Shown here one piece after another: positions 6,896 through 14,716 of a DNA stretch of 26,929 nt; positions within the stretch are counted from its first letter, which is position 1; each line of letters begins with the position of its first letter. The translations under genes and the position numbers were made by a program. The notes beneath the pieces were generated by a model, which worked only from the letters and a program-made list of their open reading frames with translations, did no database searches and was not told the DNA's origin. This DNA is from JACDBD01 sp050743385 (lineage in GTDB: Bacteria; Actinomycetota; Acidimicrobiia; IMCC26256; JACDBD01), in contig JBOGFJ010000147.1 of assembly GCA_050743385.1 (NCBI GenBank), positions 1 through 26,929 on the forward strand, given 5' to 3'.

Positions 6896-7288
6896 GTGCC
6901 CAAGCCCCTGATCCAGAAGACCGGCCGCCGCAAGGAGGCGGTGGCACGCGTCCGGCTCCGGGCCGGTTCGGGTGTCATCACCGTCAACGGGCGGCCGTTC
7001 GAGACGTACTTCCCGATCCTCACCCACCGCGTCGTGGCCACGGAGGCACTTCGGCTCACGCAGACCGCCGATGTGTACGACGTGGAGGCCAGCCTCGACG
7101 GCGGCGGGGTGAGCGGCCAGGCGGGTGCCCTTCGGCTCGGTATCGCGCGCGCGCTCGTCTCCCTCGACGACGAGGCCCGGCCCGGGCTGAAGAAGGCGGG
7201 TTTGCTCACGCGCGACGCGCGCGAGAAGGAGCGGCGCAAGTACGGCCTGAAGAAGGCCCGCAAGGCTCCGCAGTACTCGAAGCGGTAG
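6896..7288 (+). CDS. rpsI: 30S ribosomal protein S9
   Basis: 130 aa. TGRRKEAVARVRLRAGSG at the N-terminus and ITVNGRPFETYFP form the S9 core. The SLDGGGVSGQAGALRLGIAR block is the family signature, and the protein ends RKAPQYSKR, the extended basic tail whose last residues reach the P-site tRNA. The GTG start at 6896 follows AAGGAG (6882-6887) at 8 nt spacing. It is the second gene of the rplM-rpsI operon. Confidence 0.97.
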   Translation: MPKPLIQKTGRRKEAVARVRLRAGSGVITVNGRPFETYFPILTHRVVATEALRLTQTADVYDVEASLDGGGVSGQAGALRLGIARALVSLDDEARPGLKKAGLLTRDAREKERRKYGLKKARKAPQYSKR

Positions 7289-7311
7289 GCGCAGAGGAGT
7301 GATGCGTTCAT

Positions 7312-7330
7312 AGCGCGCCATATGGGCGCT
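7312..7330. repeat. imperfect palindrome between rpsI and glmM
   Basis: AGCGC (7312-7316), one extra G, the self-complementary CCATATGG (7318-7325) and GCGCT (7326-7330) form a near-perfect dyad in the 64-nt gap before glmM. It could be an operator. No -10 box or clear Shine-Dalgarno for glmM was found in the gap. Confidence 0.35.
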
Positions 7331-7352
7331 CCACGCACGCATCGACGCGGCG

Positions 7353-8705
7353 ATGACATTGCGATTCGGTACTGACGGTGTTCGGGGTGTGGCGAACCAG
7401 GACCTCACACCCGAGCTCGTCACGGCCCTCGGCCGGGCGGCCGCCCGCGTCCTCGGCGCCGAGCGACCGTTCCTCGTCGCCCGCGACACGCGACGCTCGG
7501 GGCCGATGCTGGAGGCCGCGCTCGTCGCCGGGCTCTGCTCCGAGGGCGTCGGCGCGATCCGAGTCGGCGTGTTGCCGACACCGGGGCTCGCGTACCTGGC
7601 CCAGGTGGGCGAGGCACCGGCCGCGATGATCTCGGCCAGCCACAATCCGTTTCCCGACAACGGCGTGAAGCTCTTCGCCCCCGGGGGGCGCAAGATCCCA
7701 GCCGTTGGGGAGCGCCGGGTCGAGGAGGAGTTGCGCACGCTCGCGGTCGAGATGCCAACCGACGCGCCCGTCGGAGCCGCCGTCGGCTTCGATCGCCGTA
7801 TCGGCGATGGGCTCGAGCGCTACGCGGCCCACGTGGTGCGTGCGCTCGAGGGGCGACACCTCGACGGCGTGCATGTCGTGCTCGACTGCGGTCACGGGGC
7901 GGCGTTCGAGGCCGCGCCGCTCGTGTTGGAGGAGCTCGGCGCCCGTCTCGACGTGCGCAACGCGCGGCCCGACGGCACCAACATCAACGCCGGCTGTGGA
8001 TCTACGCATCCGGCGGCGCTCCAGCAGGCCGTGGTCGAAGCCGGGGCGCACGCCGGGCTCGCGTTCGACGGCGACGCCGATCGCGTCATCGGCGTCGACG
8101 AACGGGGCGATCTCGTCGACGGCGACCAGATGCTCGCCGCGCTCGCGCTCGACTTCCGTGAGCGGGGTCGTCTCAATCACGATGCGGTGGTCGCGACCGT
8201 CATGTCCAACCTCGGGCTCCGTCGTGCGCTCGAGCACCACGGCATCGCGCTGGTGGAGACACCGGTCGGCGACCGCCACGTGCTCGCCGCGCTCGAGGCG
8301 CAGGGGCTCTCCCTCGGGGGCGAGCAGTCGGGGCACGTGATCTGCGCCGACCTCGCCACCACGGGCGACGGCACGCTCACCGGCACCCTGCTCCTCGACC
8401 TCGTCGCCCGCAGCGGGAAGCCGCTGTCGGAGATCGCGGGGGTGGTCACGCGCCTTCCACAGGTGCTGCGGAGCGTACGGGTAGCCGACCGAGCCGGCCT
8501 CGCGGCCGCCGACGGCTTCGAGACGGAGCTGCGCGCGGCTGAGCGCGAGCTCGGTGCCGACGGGCGCGTGCTGGTGCGACCGTCGGGCACCGAGCCCGTC
8601 GTTCGGGTCATGGTCGAGGCGCCGACCCACGCACAGGCGGAGGCGGTCGCCGATCGGCTCGCCGCCGCCGCCGAACGTGCGTGCGCGCCCCGTAACCTGG
8701 AGTGA
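7353..8705 (+). CDS. glmM: phosphoglucosamine mutase
   Basis: 450 aa, the usual length. GlmM converts glucosamine-6-phosphate to glucosamine-1-phosphate on the way to UDP-GlcNAc and peptidoglycan. The N-terminal RFGTDGVRGVAN (4-15) is the family start. The phosphoserine loop ISASHNPFPDNGVK (93-106) has catalytic S96. The metal loop DGDADR is at 239-244, the sugar-binding loop GGEQSGH at 322-328, and the phosphate-binding RPSGTEP at 409-415. The pathway neighbour glmS follows after a 129-nt leader. The ATG at 7353 lacks a clear Shine-Dalgarno; no better in-frame start fits the conserved N-terminus. Confidence 0.96.
   Translation: MTLRFGTDGVRGVANQDLTPELVTALGRAAARVLGAERPFLVARDTRRSGPMLEAALVAGLCSEGVGAIRVGVLPTPGLAYLAQVGEAPAAMISASHNPFPDNGVKLFAPGGRKIPAVGERRVEEELRTLAVEMPTDAPVGAAVGFDRRIGDGLERYAAHVVRALEGRHLDGVHVVLDCGHGAAFEAAPLVLEELGARLDVRNARPDGTNINAGCGSTHPAALQQAVVEAGAHAGLAFDGDADRVIGVDERGDLVDGDQMLAALALDFRERGRLNHDAVVATVMSNLGLRRALEHHGIALVETPVGDRHVLAALEAQGLSLGGEQSGHVICADLATTGDGTLTGTLLLDLVARSGKPLSEIAGVVTRLPQVLRSVRVADRAGLAAADGFETELRAAERELGADGRVLVRPSGTEPVVRVMVEAPTHAQAEAVADRLAAAAERACAPRNLE
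8693..8698 (+). promoter_or_regulatory. candidate -10 box TAACCT for glmS
   Basis: TAACCT, preceded by G, lies in the last codons of glmM and fits the TAnnnT pattern at other starts in this window. It would start transcription near 8705 and make a leader of about 130 nt before the glmS ATG. Confidence 0.35.
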
Positions 8706-8834
8706 CATCGTGCGGACGAGCGCCGCCGCTGAAAGGGCGGCGCCGGCCACCCCTCTGAGGGATGGTCCGGCGTGTACTACGGGGCACCCGCCGGAAGCTC
8801 TGCTTCCGGTGGGGCTCAGCGAGGGAGCCATCTG
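8706..8834 (+). promoter_or_regulatory. structured glmS leader with three consecutive hairpins
   Basis: This non-coding stretch folds into three stems. A: 8720-8727 with 8736-8743 (GCGCCGCC, 8 bp). B: 8742-8771 (GCCGG/CCGGC, CCA/TGG, CCC/GGG around a five-base loop, sharing two bases with A). C: 8787-8798 with 8802-8813 (12 bp with one G-U, TCT triloop). The Shine-Dalgarno GAGGGAG (8821-8827) ends 7 nt before the ATG. It does not contain the conserved core of the glmS ribozyme of Firmicutes. Its first bases (CGTGCGGACGAGCG) and last bases (AGCGAGGGAGC) match the leader of the ferritin-VIT1 gene. A cis-regulatory RNA is possible. Confidence 0.5.
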
Positions 8835-11800
8835 ATGTGCGGAATCGTGGCGGTCGTCCGCCGGCCCAGCGGGCGTGCGGTGCCCGACGCCTCGAGTCTC
8901 GCTGCCGGGCTCGAGGAGGCGCTCGACTTCCTCGATCACGCCGACCTCGCGTCGCTGGCCGCGGCGGCCGAGCGGATCGAAGCGGTCGACGCCGAGCTGC
9001 GGGGAACGCCCGGCGTGCGCTGCCTCCTGGGTGACCGCGCCGGTCTCGTCGCAATCGAGCACCACGCCGACGCACTCCAGCTCGCGGTCGACCGGCTCGA
9101 GGCCGATCTCGATGCCGGCACGATCAGCGGAGGCGCGGGCGCGCCCGGCGTCGCACCGGGGTTCTGGGAAGCCGTCAACGCCGCGCTCGTGCGCCTGCGC
9201 GATGCCGTGTGGGCGGTGGGGCGCGATCGGTTGCGCACCATCGCGGCCGTCGCCGAGCTCGCCGGCCCCGACGCGGGTGCAGCCGCATTGGAGGTGTTCG
9301 CCTCGGTGCAGGTGGCGCTGGCCGCGCTCGACCGGCTGGAGGTGCGAGGGCGCGACTCGGCGGGTGTCCACGTGCTCGTGCGCGATCACGGCCTCGACCT
9401 CGCCGACCCGGCGATCAGACGGTTGCTCGAGGAGCGCGCCGATCCGTTGTTCGGCTCGCGCGCGGCTCGTGTCCCCGCGCCCGGGTGTCTGAGTCTCGTG
9501 TACAAGGCGGCGGCCGAGATCGGTGAGCTCGGCGACAACACGGCCGCGCTGCGCGGGGCCATGCGGGCCGACCCGCTTCTGCACCTGGCCCTCGCCGCCG
9601 ACTCCGCGCACGCGGTCGTCCTGGCCCACACCCGCTGGGCGAGCGTCGGCATCGTGTCGGAGGCGAATGCCCACCCACTCAACCAGGAGGAGCAGGGCCA
9701 CACCGACGGACCGTACGTGACGGCGGCGCTCAACGGCGACGTCGACAACCATGTTGATCTCACCGCGCTCGAGCACCTCGAGTTCCCTCCCGAGATCACG
9801 ACGGACGCCAAGGTGATCCCGACGCTCGTCTCGCGTCGCCTGGCCGCGGGCGCTTCCGCGGAAGAGGCATTCCGGGCCACGGTTGCCGGCCTCGAGGGCT
9901 CGGTCGCGATCGCGGCCGAGGCGACGGCCGCGCCCGACCGGGTGCTGCTCGCGCTGCGGGGCAGCGGCCAGGCCCTCTACGTGGGCCTCGCCGAAGACTG
10001 CTTCGTGGCCGCGAGCGAGCCGTACGGGCTCGTCGAAGAGACCTCCCGATACCTGCGCATGGACGGCGAGACGCCGGCAGACCCCGAGCGTGCCAGCGCA
10101 ACCCGCGGACAGATCGTCGTCCTCGACGCCGCCGGTGCCGGCACGCTCGACGGCATCCGCCGCATCGCCTACGACGGCACGCCGTTGCCCGTCGCCGCCA
10201 GCGAGCTCCAGCGGGCCGAGATCACCACGCGCGACATCGACCGGGGCGAGTTCGCGCACTACCTCATCAAGGAGATCTCCGAGGCGCCGGCGTCCTTCCG
10301 CAAGACCCTGCGCGGGAAGACCGTGCCCGACGACGACGATCGGCTGCGCGTCGAGCTCGGCCCCGAGACGCTCCCCGACGCGGTGACGGCCCGTCTGCGC
10401 GACGGCACCATCCGGCGGGTGGTCGCGATCGGTCAGGGCACGGCCGCGATCGCGGGCCAGAGCCTGGCAGCCGCCCTCAGCAGCACGGTCGGCGACGCGC
10501 TCACCGTGAGCGCGCTCCCGGCAACCGAGCTCTCCGGGTTCGGGCTGCGCGACGACATGTCCGACACCCTGGTCGTCGCAATCAGCCAGAGCGGTACGAC
10601 GACCGACACGAACCGCACCGTCGACCTGGTTCGAGCGCGCAACGCGGCAGTCGTCGCGATCGTGAACCGACGCAACAGCGACCTCGTCGACAAGTCCGAC
10701 GGCGTGCTGTACACGTCCGACGGCCGCGACATCGAGATGAGTGTGGCCTCGACGAAGGCGTTCTACGCCCAGGTGGCTGCAGGCTTCCTGCTGGCGGTGG
10801 CGCTCGCGCAGGAGGTCGACGCCTCCGACCGAGAGCGCGACCACGCACTGCTCGAAGGCCTCCGCGACCTGCCCGCCGCGATGCTCGCCGTCGTCGACGG
10901 TCGCAACACGATCGCCGCCATCGCCCAGCAGCACGCGCCGCCGCATCGCTACTGGGCGGTCGTCGGTAACGGCGCCAACCGGGTCGCGGCGCACGAGGTG
11001 CGGATCAAGCTCTCGGAGCTCTGCTACAAGTCGATCTCCTGCGACGTGACCGAGGACAAGAAGCACATCGACCTGTCCGCGGAGCCGCTGATCCTGGTGT
11101 GTGCGCCCGGGCTGACGGGCTCGAACGCCGACGACGTCGCCAAGGAGGTGGCGATCTACAGCGCGCACCGAGCGACGCCGATCGTGATCGCGACCGCGGG
11201 CGAGCAGCGGTACCAGAGCGCGGTCGAGACGATCACCGTGCCCCCGGTGCACCCAGCACTCGGTTTCGTGCTCGCGACCGTGGCCGGGCATCTGTTCGGG
11301 TACGAGGCCGCGCTCGCGATCGATGCCTCCGCGCTGCCGCTGCGCCAGGCCCGCGTGGCAATCGAGGCCACGCTCGCTCGTGACGGCGCCGTCGGCGCCC
11401 CCGACCTGCTCGAGCAGCTGGCGCCCGAGCTCGAGCTCACCGCCGGCCGATTCTTCGACGGTCTCGGCACCGGTGCCTACGACGGCAACCTCGAGCCGAG
11501 CAGCGCCGTCCGCCTCGGAGCTTTGCTGCGCTACGCCACCGGTGCCGTGCCACTCGACTCGTACCAGGTCGAGCTGGGCAAGGTCGGTACCCCCAGCACC
11601 GTCGTCGAAGACCTCACTGTCGCGCTCACCCGCGCGATCGACGAGCTCACTCGCCCCGTCGACGCGATCAAGCACCAGGCGAAGACGGTGACGGTCGGGA
11701 TCTCGCGTTCCGACGAGACCCTTCTCCAGGTTCCCGTCGTGCGCGAGCTGATCGCCGCCGGCGTCGCCCGCGACAGCCTCAGCTACCGCGCCCTGCGCAC

Positions 11801-12284
11801 CCTCGCCGACCTCGATCCCGCCATCGAAGCGGTCACCGGCTTCACTCGCTACCGCATCGAGGGGGACGCCACCGGCGACGCCGCCACCGTCCACGTCGTC
11901 GACCGCGGCGGGATCTCGGCCGGGATCCCCTCGCGTGCGGACCGCGACCCGCGTCTGCTCGGCACCAAGCACCGGGTGGCGGCCGAGCGGGAGGTCACGG
12001 TGGCGCGGGGCCGGCGCGACGGCCGCACACTGGTGATCGTCCCCGAGGTGAAGGGCAACCAGACCACCGGGCTGACCCTGCTCCACGTCGCCTTCCGGCA
12101 GCGGTTGGCGCCCGAGGCGGCCCGCGGCGTCCTCCAGGGCTACCGAGGCCGCTACGGCGCGCTGCGCGACGTCGTCACCGAGACCGAACCCGCCTTCGAC
12201 GACGCCCGCCTGGCCGACTTCGACGTCATCGCCCTCCTCACGGAGCCCGTCGCCGACCTCGCCGACCAATGGAACACCCGATGA
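8835..12284 (+). CDS. glmS: glutamine-fructose-6-phosphate aminotransferase (GlmS), strongly enlarged form
   Basis: 1149 aa against about 610-625 for ordinary GlmS. It should make glucosamine-6-phosphate from fructose-6-phosphate and glutamine. The start MCGIVAVV puts catalytic C2 directly after the initiator Met. The glutaminase motifs follow, widely spaced: LEVRGRDSAG (168-177, normally near 25-35), AHTRWASVG then NAHPL (264-282), ALNGDVDN (298-305). The first SIS domain has ISQSGTTTDTNR (583-594) and SVASTKAFYAQ (636-646). The second has EVRIKLSELCYKS (721-733) and EDKKHIDLS (740-748), diverged from the usual EGALKLKE and GELKHGP. The usual C-terminal tail aligns loosely near 820-845 (or 940-955), leaving roughly 195-305 extra residues of no recognised fold. 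About 150 residues are inserted after residue 10. As the neighbour of glmM it is probably the cell's GlmS; altered regulation or specificity is possible. Confidence 0.82.
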   Translation: MCGIVAVVRRPSGRAVPDASSLAAGLEEALDFLDHADLASLAAAAERIEAVDAELRGTPGVRCLLGDRAGLVAIEHHADALQLAVDRLEADLDAGTISGGAGAPGVAPGFWEAVNAALVRLRDAVWAVGRDRLRTIAAVAELAGPDAGAAALEVFASVQVALAALDRLEVRGRDSAGVHVLVRDHGLDLADPAIRRLLEERADPLFGSRAARVPAPGCLSLVYKAAAEIGELGDNTAALRGAMRADPLLHLALAADSAHAVVLAHTRWASVGIVSEANAHPLNQEEQGHTDGPYVTAALNGDVDNHVDLTALEHLEFPPEITTDAKVIPTLVSRRLAAGASAEEAFRATVAGLEGSVAIAAEATAAPDRVLLALRGSGQALYVGLAEDCFVAASEPYGLVEETSRYLRMDGETPADPERASATRGQIVVLDAAGAGTLDGIRRIAYDGTPLPVAASELQRAEITTRDIDRGEFAHYLIKEISEAPASFRKTLRGKTVPDDDDRLRVELGPETLPDAVTARLRDGTIRRVVAIGQGTAAIAGQSLAAALSSTVGDALTVSALPATELSGFGLRDDMSDTLVVAISQSGTTTDTNRTVDLVRARNAAVVAIVNRRNSDLVDKSDGVLYTSDGRDIEMSVASTKAFYAQVAAGFLLAVALAQEVDASDRERDHALLEGLRDLPAAMLAVVDGRNTIAAIAQQHAPPHRYWAVVGNGANRVAAHEVRIKLSELCYKSISCDVTEDKKHIDLSAEPLILVCAPGLTGSNADDVAKEVAIYSAHRATPIVIATAGEQRYQSAVETITVPPVHPALGFVLATVAGHLFGYEAALAIDASALPLRQARVAIEATLARDGAVGAPDLLEQLAPELELTAGRFFDGLGTGAYDGNLEPSSAVRLGALLRYATGAVPLDSYQVELGKVGTPSTVVEDLTVALTRAIDELTRPVDAIKHQAKTVTVGISRSDETLLQVPVVRELIAAGVARDSLSYRALRTLADLDPAIEAVTGFTRYRIEGDATGDAATVHVVDRGGISAGIPSRADRDPRLLGTKHRVAAEREVTVARGRRDGRTLVIVPEVKGNQTTGLTLLHVAFRQRLAPEAARGVLQGYRGRYGALRDVVTETEPAFDDARLADFDVIALLTEPVADLADQWNTR

Positions 12285-12286
12285 CC

Positions 12287-12337
12287 GGTTCTGGCGTCAC
12301 GTTTCCTCCCGCGGACGGGAAAGGTGACGCCAAAACC
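12287..12337. repeat. 51-nt inverted repeat between glmS and acpS
   Basis: GGTT (12287-12290) pairs with AACC (12334-12337), TGGCGTCAC (12292-12300) with GTGACGCCA (12324-12332), and TTTCC (12302-12306) with GGAAA (12318-12322), separated by single mismatches: 18 bp in total. It starts 2 nt after the glmS stop and ends directly before the acpS ATG, and its 3' arm contains the GGAAAGG that could serve as the acpS Shine-Dalgarno. There is no U-run. It may be a translation-control hairpin or a small palindromic repeat element. Confidence 0.6.
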
Positions 12338-12712
12338 ATGGGCGTGGTCGGGATGGGGACGGATCTGGTCGAGATCGACCGGTTCCGGTTGGCGATGGCC
12401 CGGCGCGCCAAGTTGGGGGAGCGGCTGTTCAGCGACGACGAGCGCGCCTACGCCGAGCGTCACCGCGATCCCGCGCCCCGGTTGGCAGCTCGCTTCGCGG
12501 CCAAGGAGGCGGTGATGAAGGCACTGGGGGTCGGCCTCGGTGCGTTCAAGCTGCGCGACGTCGAGGTCGCGCGGCGCAAGAGCGGTGCACCCGAGCTCGT
12601 GCTCCGGGGGAAGGCGACGACGCTGGCCGAGAGCCGGGGCGTGACCGGCTGGCACCTGTCGCTCACCCACACCGACTCGATGGCCATGGCCGTCGCCATC
12701 GCCCTCGGCTGA
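12338..12712 (+). CDS. acpS: holo-[acyl-carrier-protein] synthase
   Basis: 124 aa, typical for AcpS. It transfers 4'-phosphopantetheine from CoA to the serine of apo-ACP and so activates fatty acid synthesis. The N-terminal MGVVGMGTDLVEIDRF holds the Mg-binding aspartate, and RFAAKEAVMKALG carries the second signature with its glutamate. WHLSLTHTDSMAMAVAIAL closes the protein. The ATG at 12338 gives the family's usual N-terminus. An in-frame ATG at 12281 overlaps the glmS stop as ATGA and would add 19 residues encoded by the inverted repeat, so the start is not settled. It lies between glmS and nnr; adjacency of acpS, nnr and alr is also known in Bacillus. Confidence 0.92.
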   Translation: MGVVGMGTDLVEIDRFRLAMARRAKLGERLFSDDERAYAERHRDPAPRLAARFAAKEAVMKALGVGLGAFKLRDVEVARRKSGAPELVLRGKATTLAESRGVTGWHLSLTHTDSMAMAVAIALG

Positions 12713-12731
12713 CCGCGCGGTCGACGAAGTC

Positions 12732-14150
12732 ATGCGACCCGTCCTCACGCCCGCGGAGATGACCGAGGCCGACCGGCGCACGATCGCGGCCGGCACCCCC
12801 GTCGAGGTGCTCATGGAGCGGGCGGGACGAGCGGTGGCGTGGGCCGTGCGGCGGCGCTGTGGTGGCACCTACGGCAAGCGCGTCGTCGTCGTGTGCGGAA
12901 AAGGCAACAACGGCGCTGACGGTCTGGTGGCGGCGCGGGTGCTGCGGGGCTGGGGTGTGCGCGTCGATCTGTTCGAGCTGAAGGACGGCATCGATCGCGC
13001 CGCCTGTACGCGCGCGCTCGCCCGCGCCGACTGCGCTGTCGACGCCATGTACGGCACCGGGTTCCGAGGAGCGCTCCAAGGCGACGCCGAGTGGGTGGCC
13101 TGGGAGCTGTGGGGAGGTGGCGTCCCGGTCGTCGCGGTGGACATCCCGTCGGGGATCGACGGGCTCACCGGCCATTTCGACGTCGATGGCGGGGCGGTAC
13201 AGGCCGATCACACCGTGACCTTCGCCGCGCTCAAGCCGGGGCTGCTGTTCTCTCCCGGCGCCGACTGCGCGGGTGACGTGGTGGTCGCCGACATCGGAAT
13301 CGACGTCGGCGAGCCCACCGCGGGCGTGACCGAGCCGTGGGACGTGTTCCTCGCCCGGCCGACCCGGAACACCCAGGCACACAAGTGGCAGGACGCGGTG
13401 ATGGTCGTCGGCGGCTCCGACGGCATGACCGGCGCGCCGCTGATGGTGAGCCACGCCACCATGCGCACCGGCGCCGGGATCGTCTGGTGTTGCATCCCGG
13501 GCGCGGGTGGGGCGGCTGCGCGGGTGGGCGGCAGCGAGGTGATCACCAAGGATCTGCGGGAGGTCACCGACGCGCTCGACGACGTCGAGCGCTTCCGAGC
13601 GCTCGTGGTCGGCCCCGGTCTCGGCCGCGACGATCGGGTTGCCGCCGGTGTGCGGGAACTGGTGGCGAAGGCCCCGGTTCCGCTCGTGCTCGATGCCGAC
13701 GGCCTCAACGCCCTGACTGGCGATCTCGAGCCGTTGCGCGCCCGCGGCGGAGCCACCATCGTCACGCCGCACGAGGGCGAGTACGCCCGGCTCGCCGGGA
13801 ACCCCGTCGGCGCCGATCGGCTCGCTGCCGCGCGCGCGCTCGCCGAACGCGCGGGCGCGACCGTCCTGCTGAAGGGCCCGGCGACGGTTGTTGCCGAGCC
13901 CGGAGGACGCGCTGCGATCAACCCCACCGGTGGGCCGTGGCTCGCCACCGCCGGCACCGGCGACGTGCTCTCCGGCATCGTCGGCGCGTTCGCCCTCCAC
14001 AGCGGAGAGCGGGTGTTCGAGGCCGCGACCGCGGCCGCCTGGGTCCACGGGCGCGCCGCCGATCACGCGGGTCACCTGGGCCTCGTCGCGAGTGACCTCA
14101 TCGCGGCCATCCCGCCTACGCTGCGCGAGGTCGAGGAGGATTCACAATGA
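12732..14150 (+). CDS. nnr: bifunctional NAD(P)HX epimerase / ADP-dependent NAD(P)HX dehydratase
   Basis: 472 aa, full length for the fused enzyme that repairs hydrated NADH and NADPH. The N-terminal YjeF_N epimerase domain (about 1-210) has GKGNNGADG at 56-64, DAMYGTGFRG at 104-113 and VDIPSGIDG at 136-144. The C-terminal ribokinase-like dehydratase domain (about 215-465) has VVGGSDGMTGAP at 225-236, VGPGLGRD at 293-300, LDADGLNAL at 320-328, TPHEGEYARL at 345-354 and GTGDVLSG at 408-415, the catalytic ADP-binding loop. Both halves look intact. It starts 19 nt after acpS and ends 94 nt before the CBS-protein gene. Confidence 0.95.
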   Translation: MRPVLTPAEMTEADRRTIAAGTPVEVLMERAGRAVAWAVRRRCGGTYGKRVVVVCGKGNNGADGLVAARVLRGWGVRVDLFELKDGIDRAACTRALARADCAVDAMYGTGFRGALQGDAEWVAWELWGGGVPVVAVDIPSGIDGLTGHFDVDGGAVQADHTVTFAALKPGLLFSPGADCAGDVVVADIGIDVGEPTAGVTEPWDVFLARPTRNTQAHKWQDAVMVVGGSDGMTGAPLMVSHATMRTGAGIVWCCIPGAGGAAARVGGSEVITKDLREVTDALDDVERFRALVVGPGLGRDDRVAAGVRELVAKAPVPLVLDADGLNALTGDLEPLRARGGATIVTPHEGEYARLAGNPVGADRLAAARALAERAGATVLLKGPATVVAEPGGRAAINPTGGPWLATAGTGDVLSGIVGAFALHSGERVFEAATAAAWVHGRAADHAGHLGLVASDLIAAIPPTLREVEEDSQ

Positions 14151-14180
14151 GAGCGGCGGTACTCATGTCATTCGGAGGCG

Positions 14181-14249
14181 CTTGGCGTCCGAGCGAGCGG
14201 CCGGGGCGCAGGTATCCTGCGCCGCACCGAGCGAGGCAGTAGAGATGGC
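14181..14249 (+). repeat. 69-bp leader repeat, copy 1 (before the CBS-protein gene)
   Basis: This block matches 18642-18710 without gaps at 64 of 69 positions and runs through the start codon into the second codon (ATGGC). It contains the palindrome GGCGCAGG-TAT-CCTGCGCC (14205-14223) and the flank GAGCGAGGCAGTAGAG before the ATG. TATCCT (14213-14218) could be a -10 box. Conservation ends at the start codon, so the repeat acts as a leader or promoter cassette rather than as a coding duplication. Confidence 0.75.
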
Positions 14250-14712
14250 CAGTACCACCGCCGTGCGCGACGTGATGAGTGCGAACGTCGTGACGCTGCG
14301 TCCCGACCAGGGGGTTGCTGAGGCCGCCGACGTGCTCGCGGCCGACAAGATCGGTGCTGCCCCCGTCGTCGGCGCCGGTGGCGCACTGGTGGGCTTGCTG
14401 CGCGACGAAGACCTCATTCTCTCCGAGGCGAACGTGCACGTGCCCACGGCGATCAGCTTCCTGGGCGCCGACTTCGTGCTTCCCTCGGCGCTGAACCGGT
14501 TCGAGGGTGAGCTGAAGAAGGCCGCCGGCGCCGTCGTCGGCGACGTCATGACGACGGACTTCGTCACGATCAGTCCCGACGAGTCGCTCGAGACGCTCGC
14601 CACGCTCATGCACGACCGCGACATCACCCACGTCCCGGTGGTCGAGGGCGGCGCGCTGGTCGGGATCGTCGCTCGCGGCGATCTCGTGCGCCACCTCGCC
14701 GCCAGTACCTGA
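14245..14712 (+). CDS. CBS-domain pair protein
   Basis: 155 aa from the ATG at 14245. It consists of two CBS domains and little else. The first spans about 8-65: VRDVMSANVVTLRPDQGVAE, APVVGAGGALVGLLRDEDLI. The second spans about 95-153: VGDVMTTDFVTISPDESLET, HVPVVEGGALVGIVARGDLV. A short linker (66-93) contains a phenylalanine-rich segment. CBS pairs bind adenine nucleotides such as AMP, ATP or S-adenosylmethionine and act as energy or redox sensors; stand-alone pairs usually work by binding a partner. No partner is evident; it stands between nnr and alr with 4 nt to alr. The start is supported by the leader repeat, which ends at this ATG exactly as at rimI. Confidence 0.9.
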   Translation: MASTTAVRDVMSANVVTLRPDQGVAEAADVLAADKIGAAPVVGAGGALVGLLRDEDLILSEANVHVPTAISFLGADFVLPSALNRFEGELKKAAGAVVGDVMTTDFVTISPDESLETLATLMHDRDITHVPVVEGGALVGIVARGDLVRHLAAST

Positions 14713-14716
14713 GGCG

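Noticed and set aside
6363..6947. 195-residue N-terminal extension of the phosphodiesterase
   Set aside because: It is the antisense of rplM with no domain; the ATG at 6362 has a -10 box at leaderless distance.
8772..8834. Earlier in-frame GTG start for glmS
   Set aside because: GlmS needs its catalytic cysteine at position 2 after Met removal; the ATG at 8835 gives MCGIV and has a well-spaced Shine-Dalgarno.
8706..8834. glmS ribozyme or another known riboswitch
   Set aside because: The conserved ribozyme core is absent, and no match to TPP, cobalamin, SAM, guanidine or cyclic-di-nucleotide riboswitch cores could be recognised by eye.
7308..12269. Minus-strand open frame of 1653 codons
   Set aside because: It lies opposite glmM and glmS, has no recognisable domain, and spans the gene gap without regard to it. 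Long antisense frames are expected where third positions are almost all G or C.
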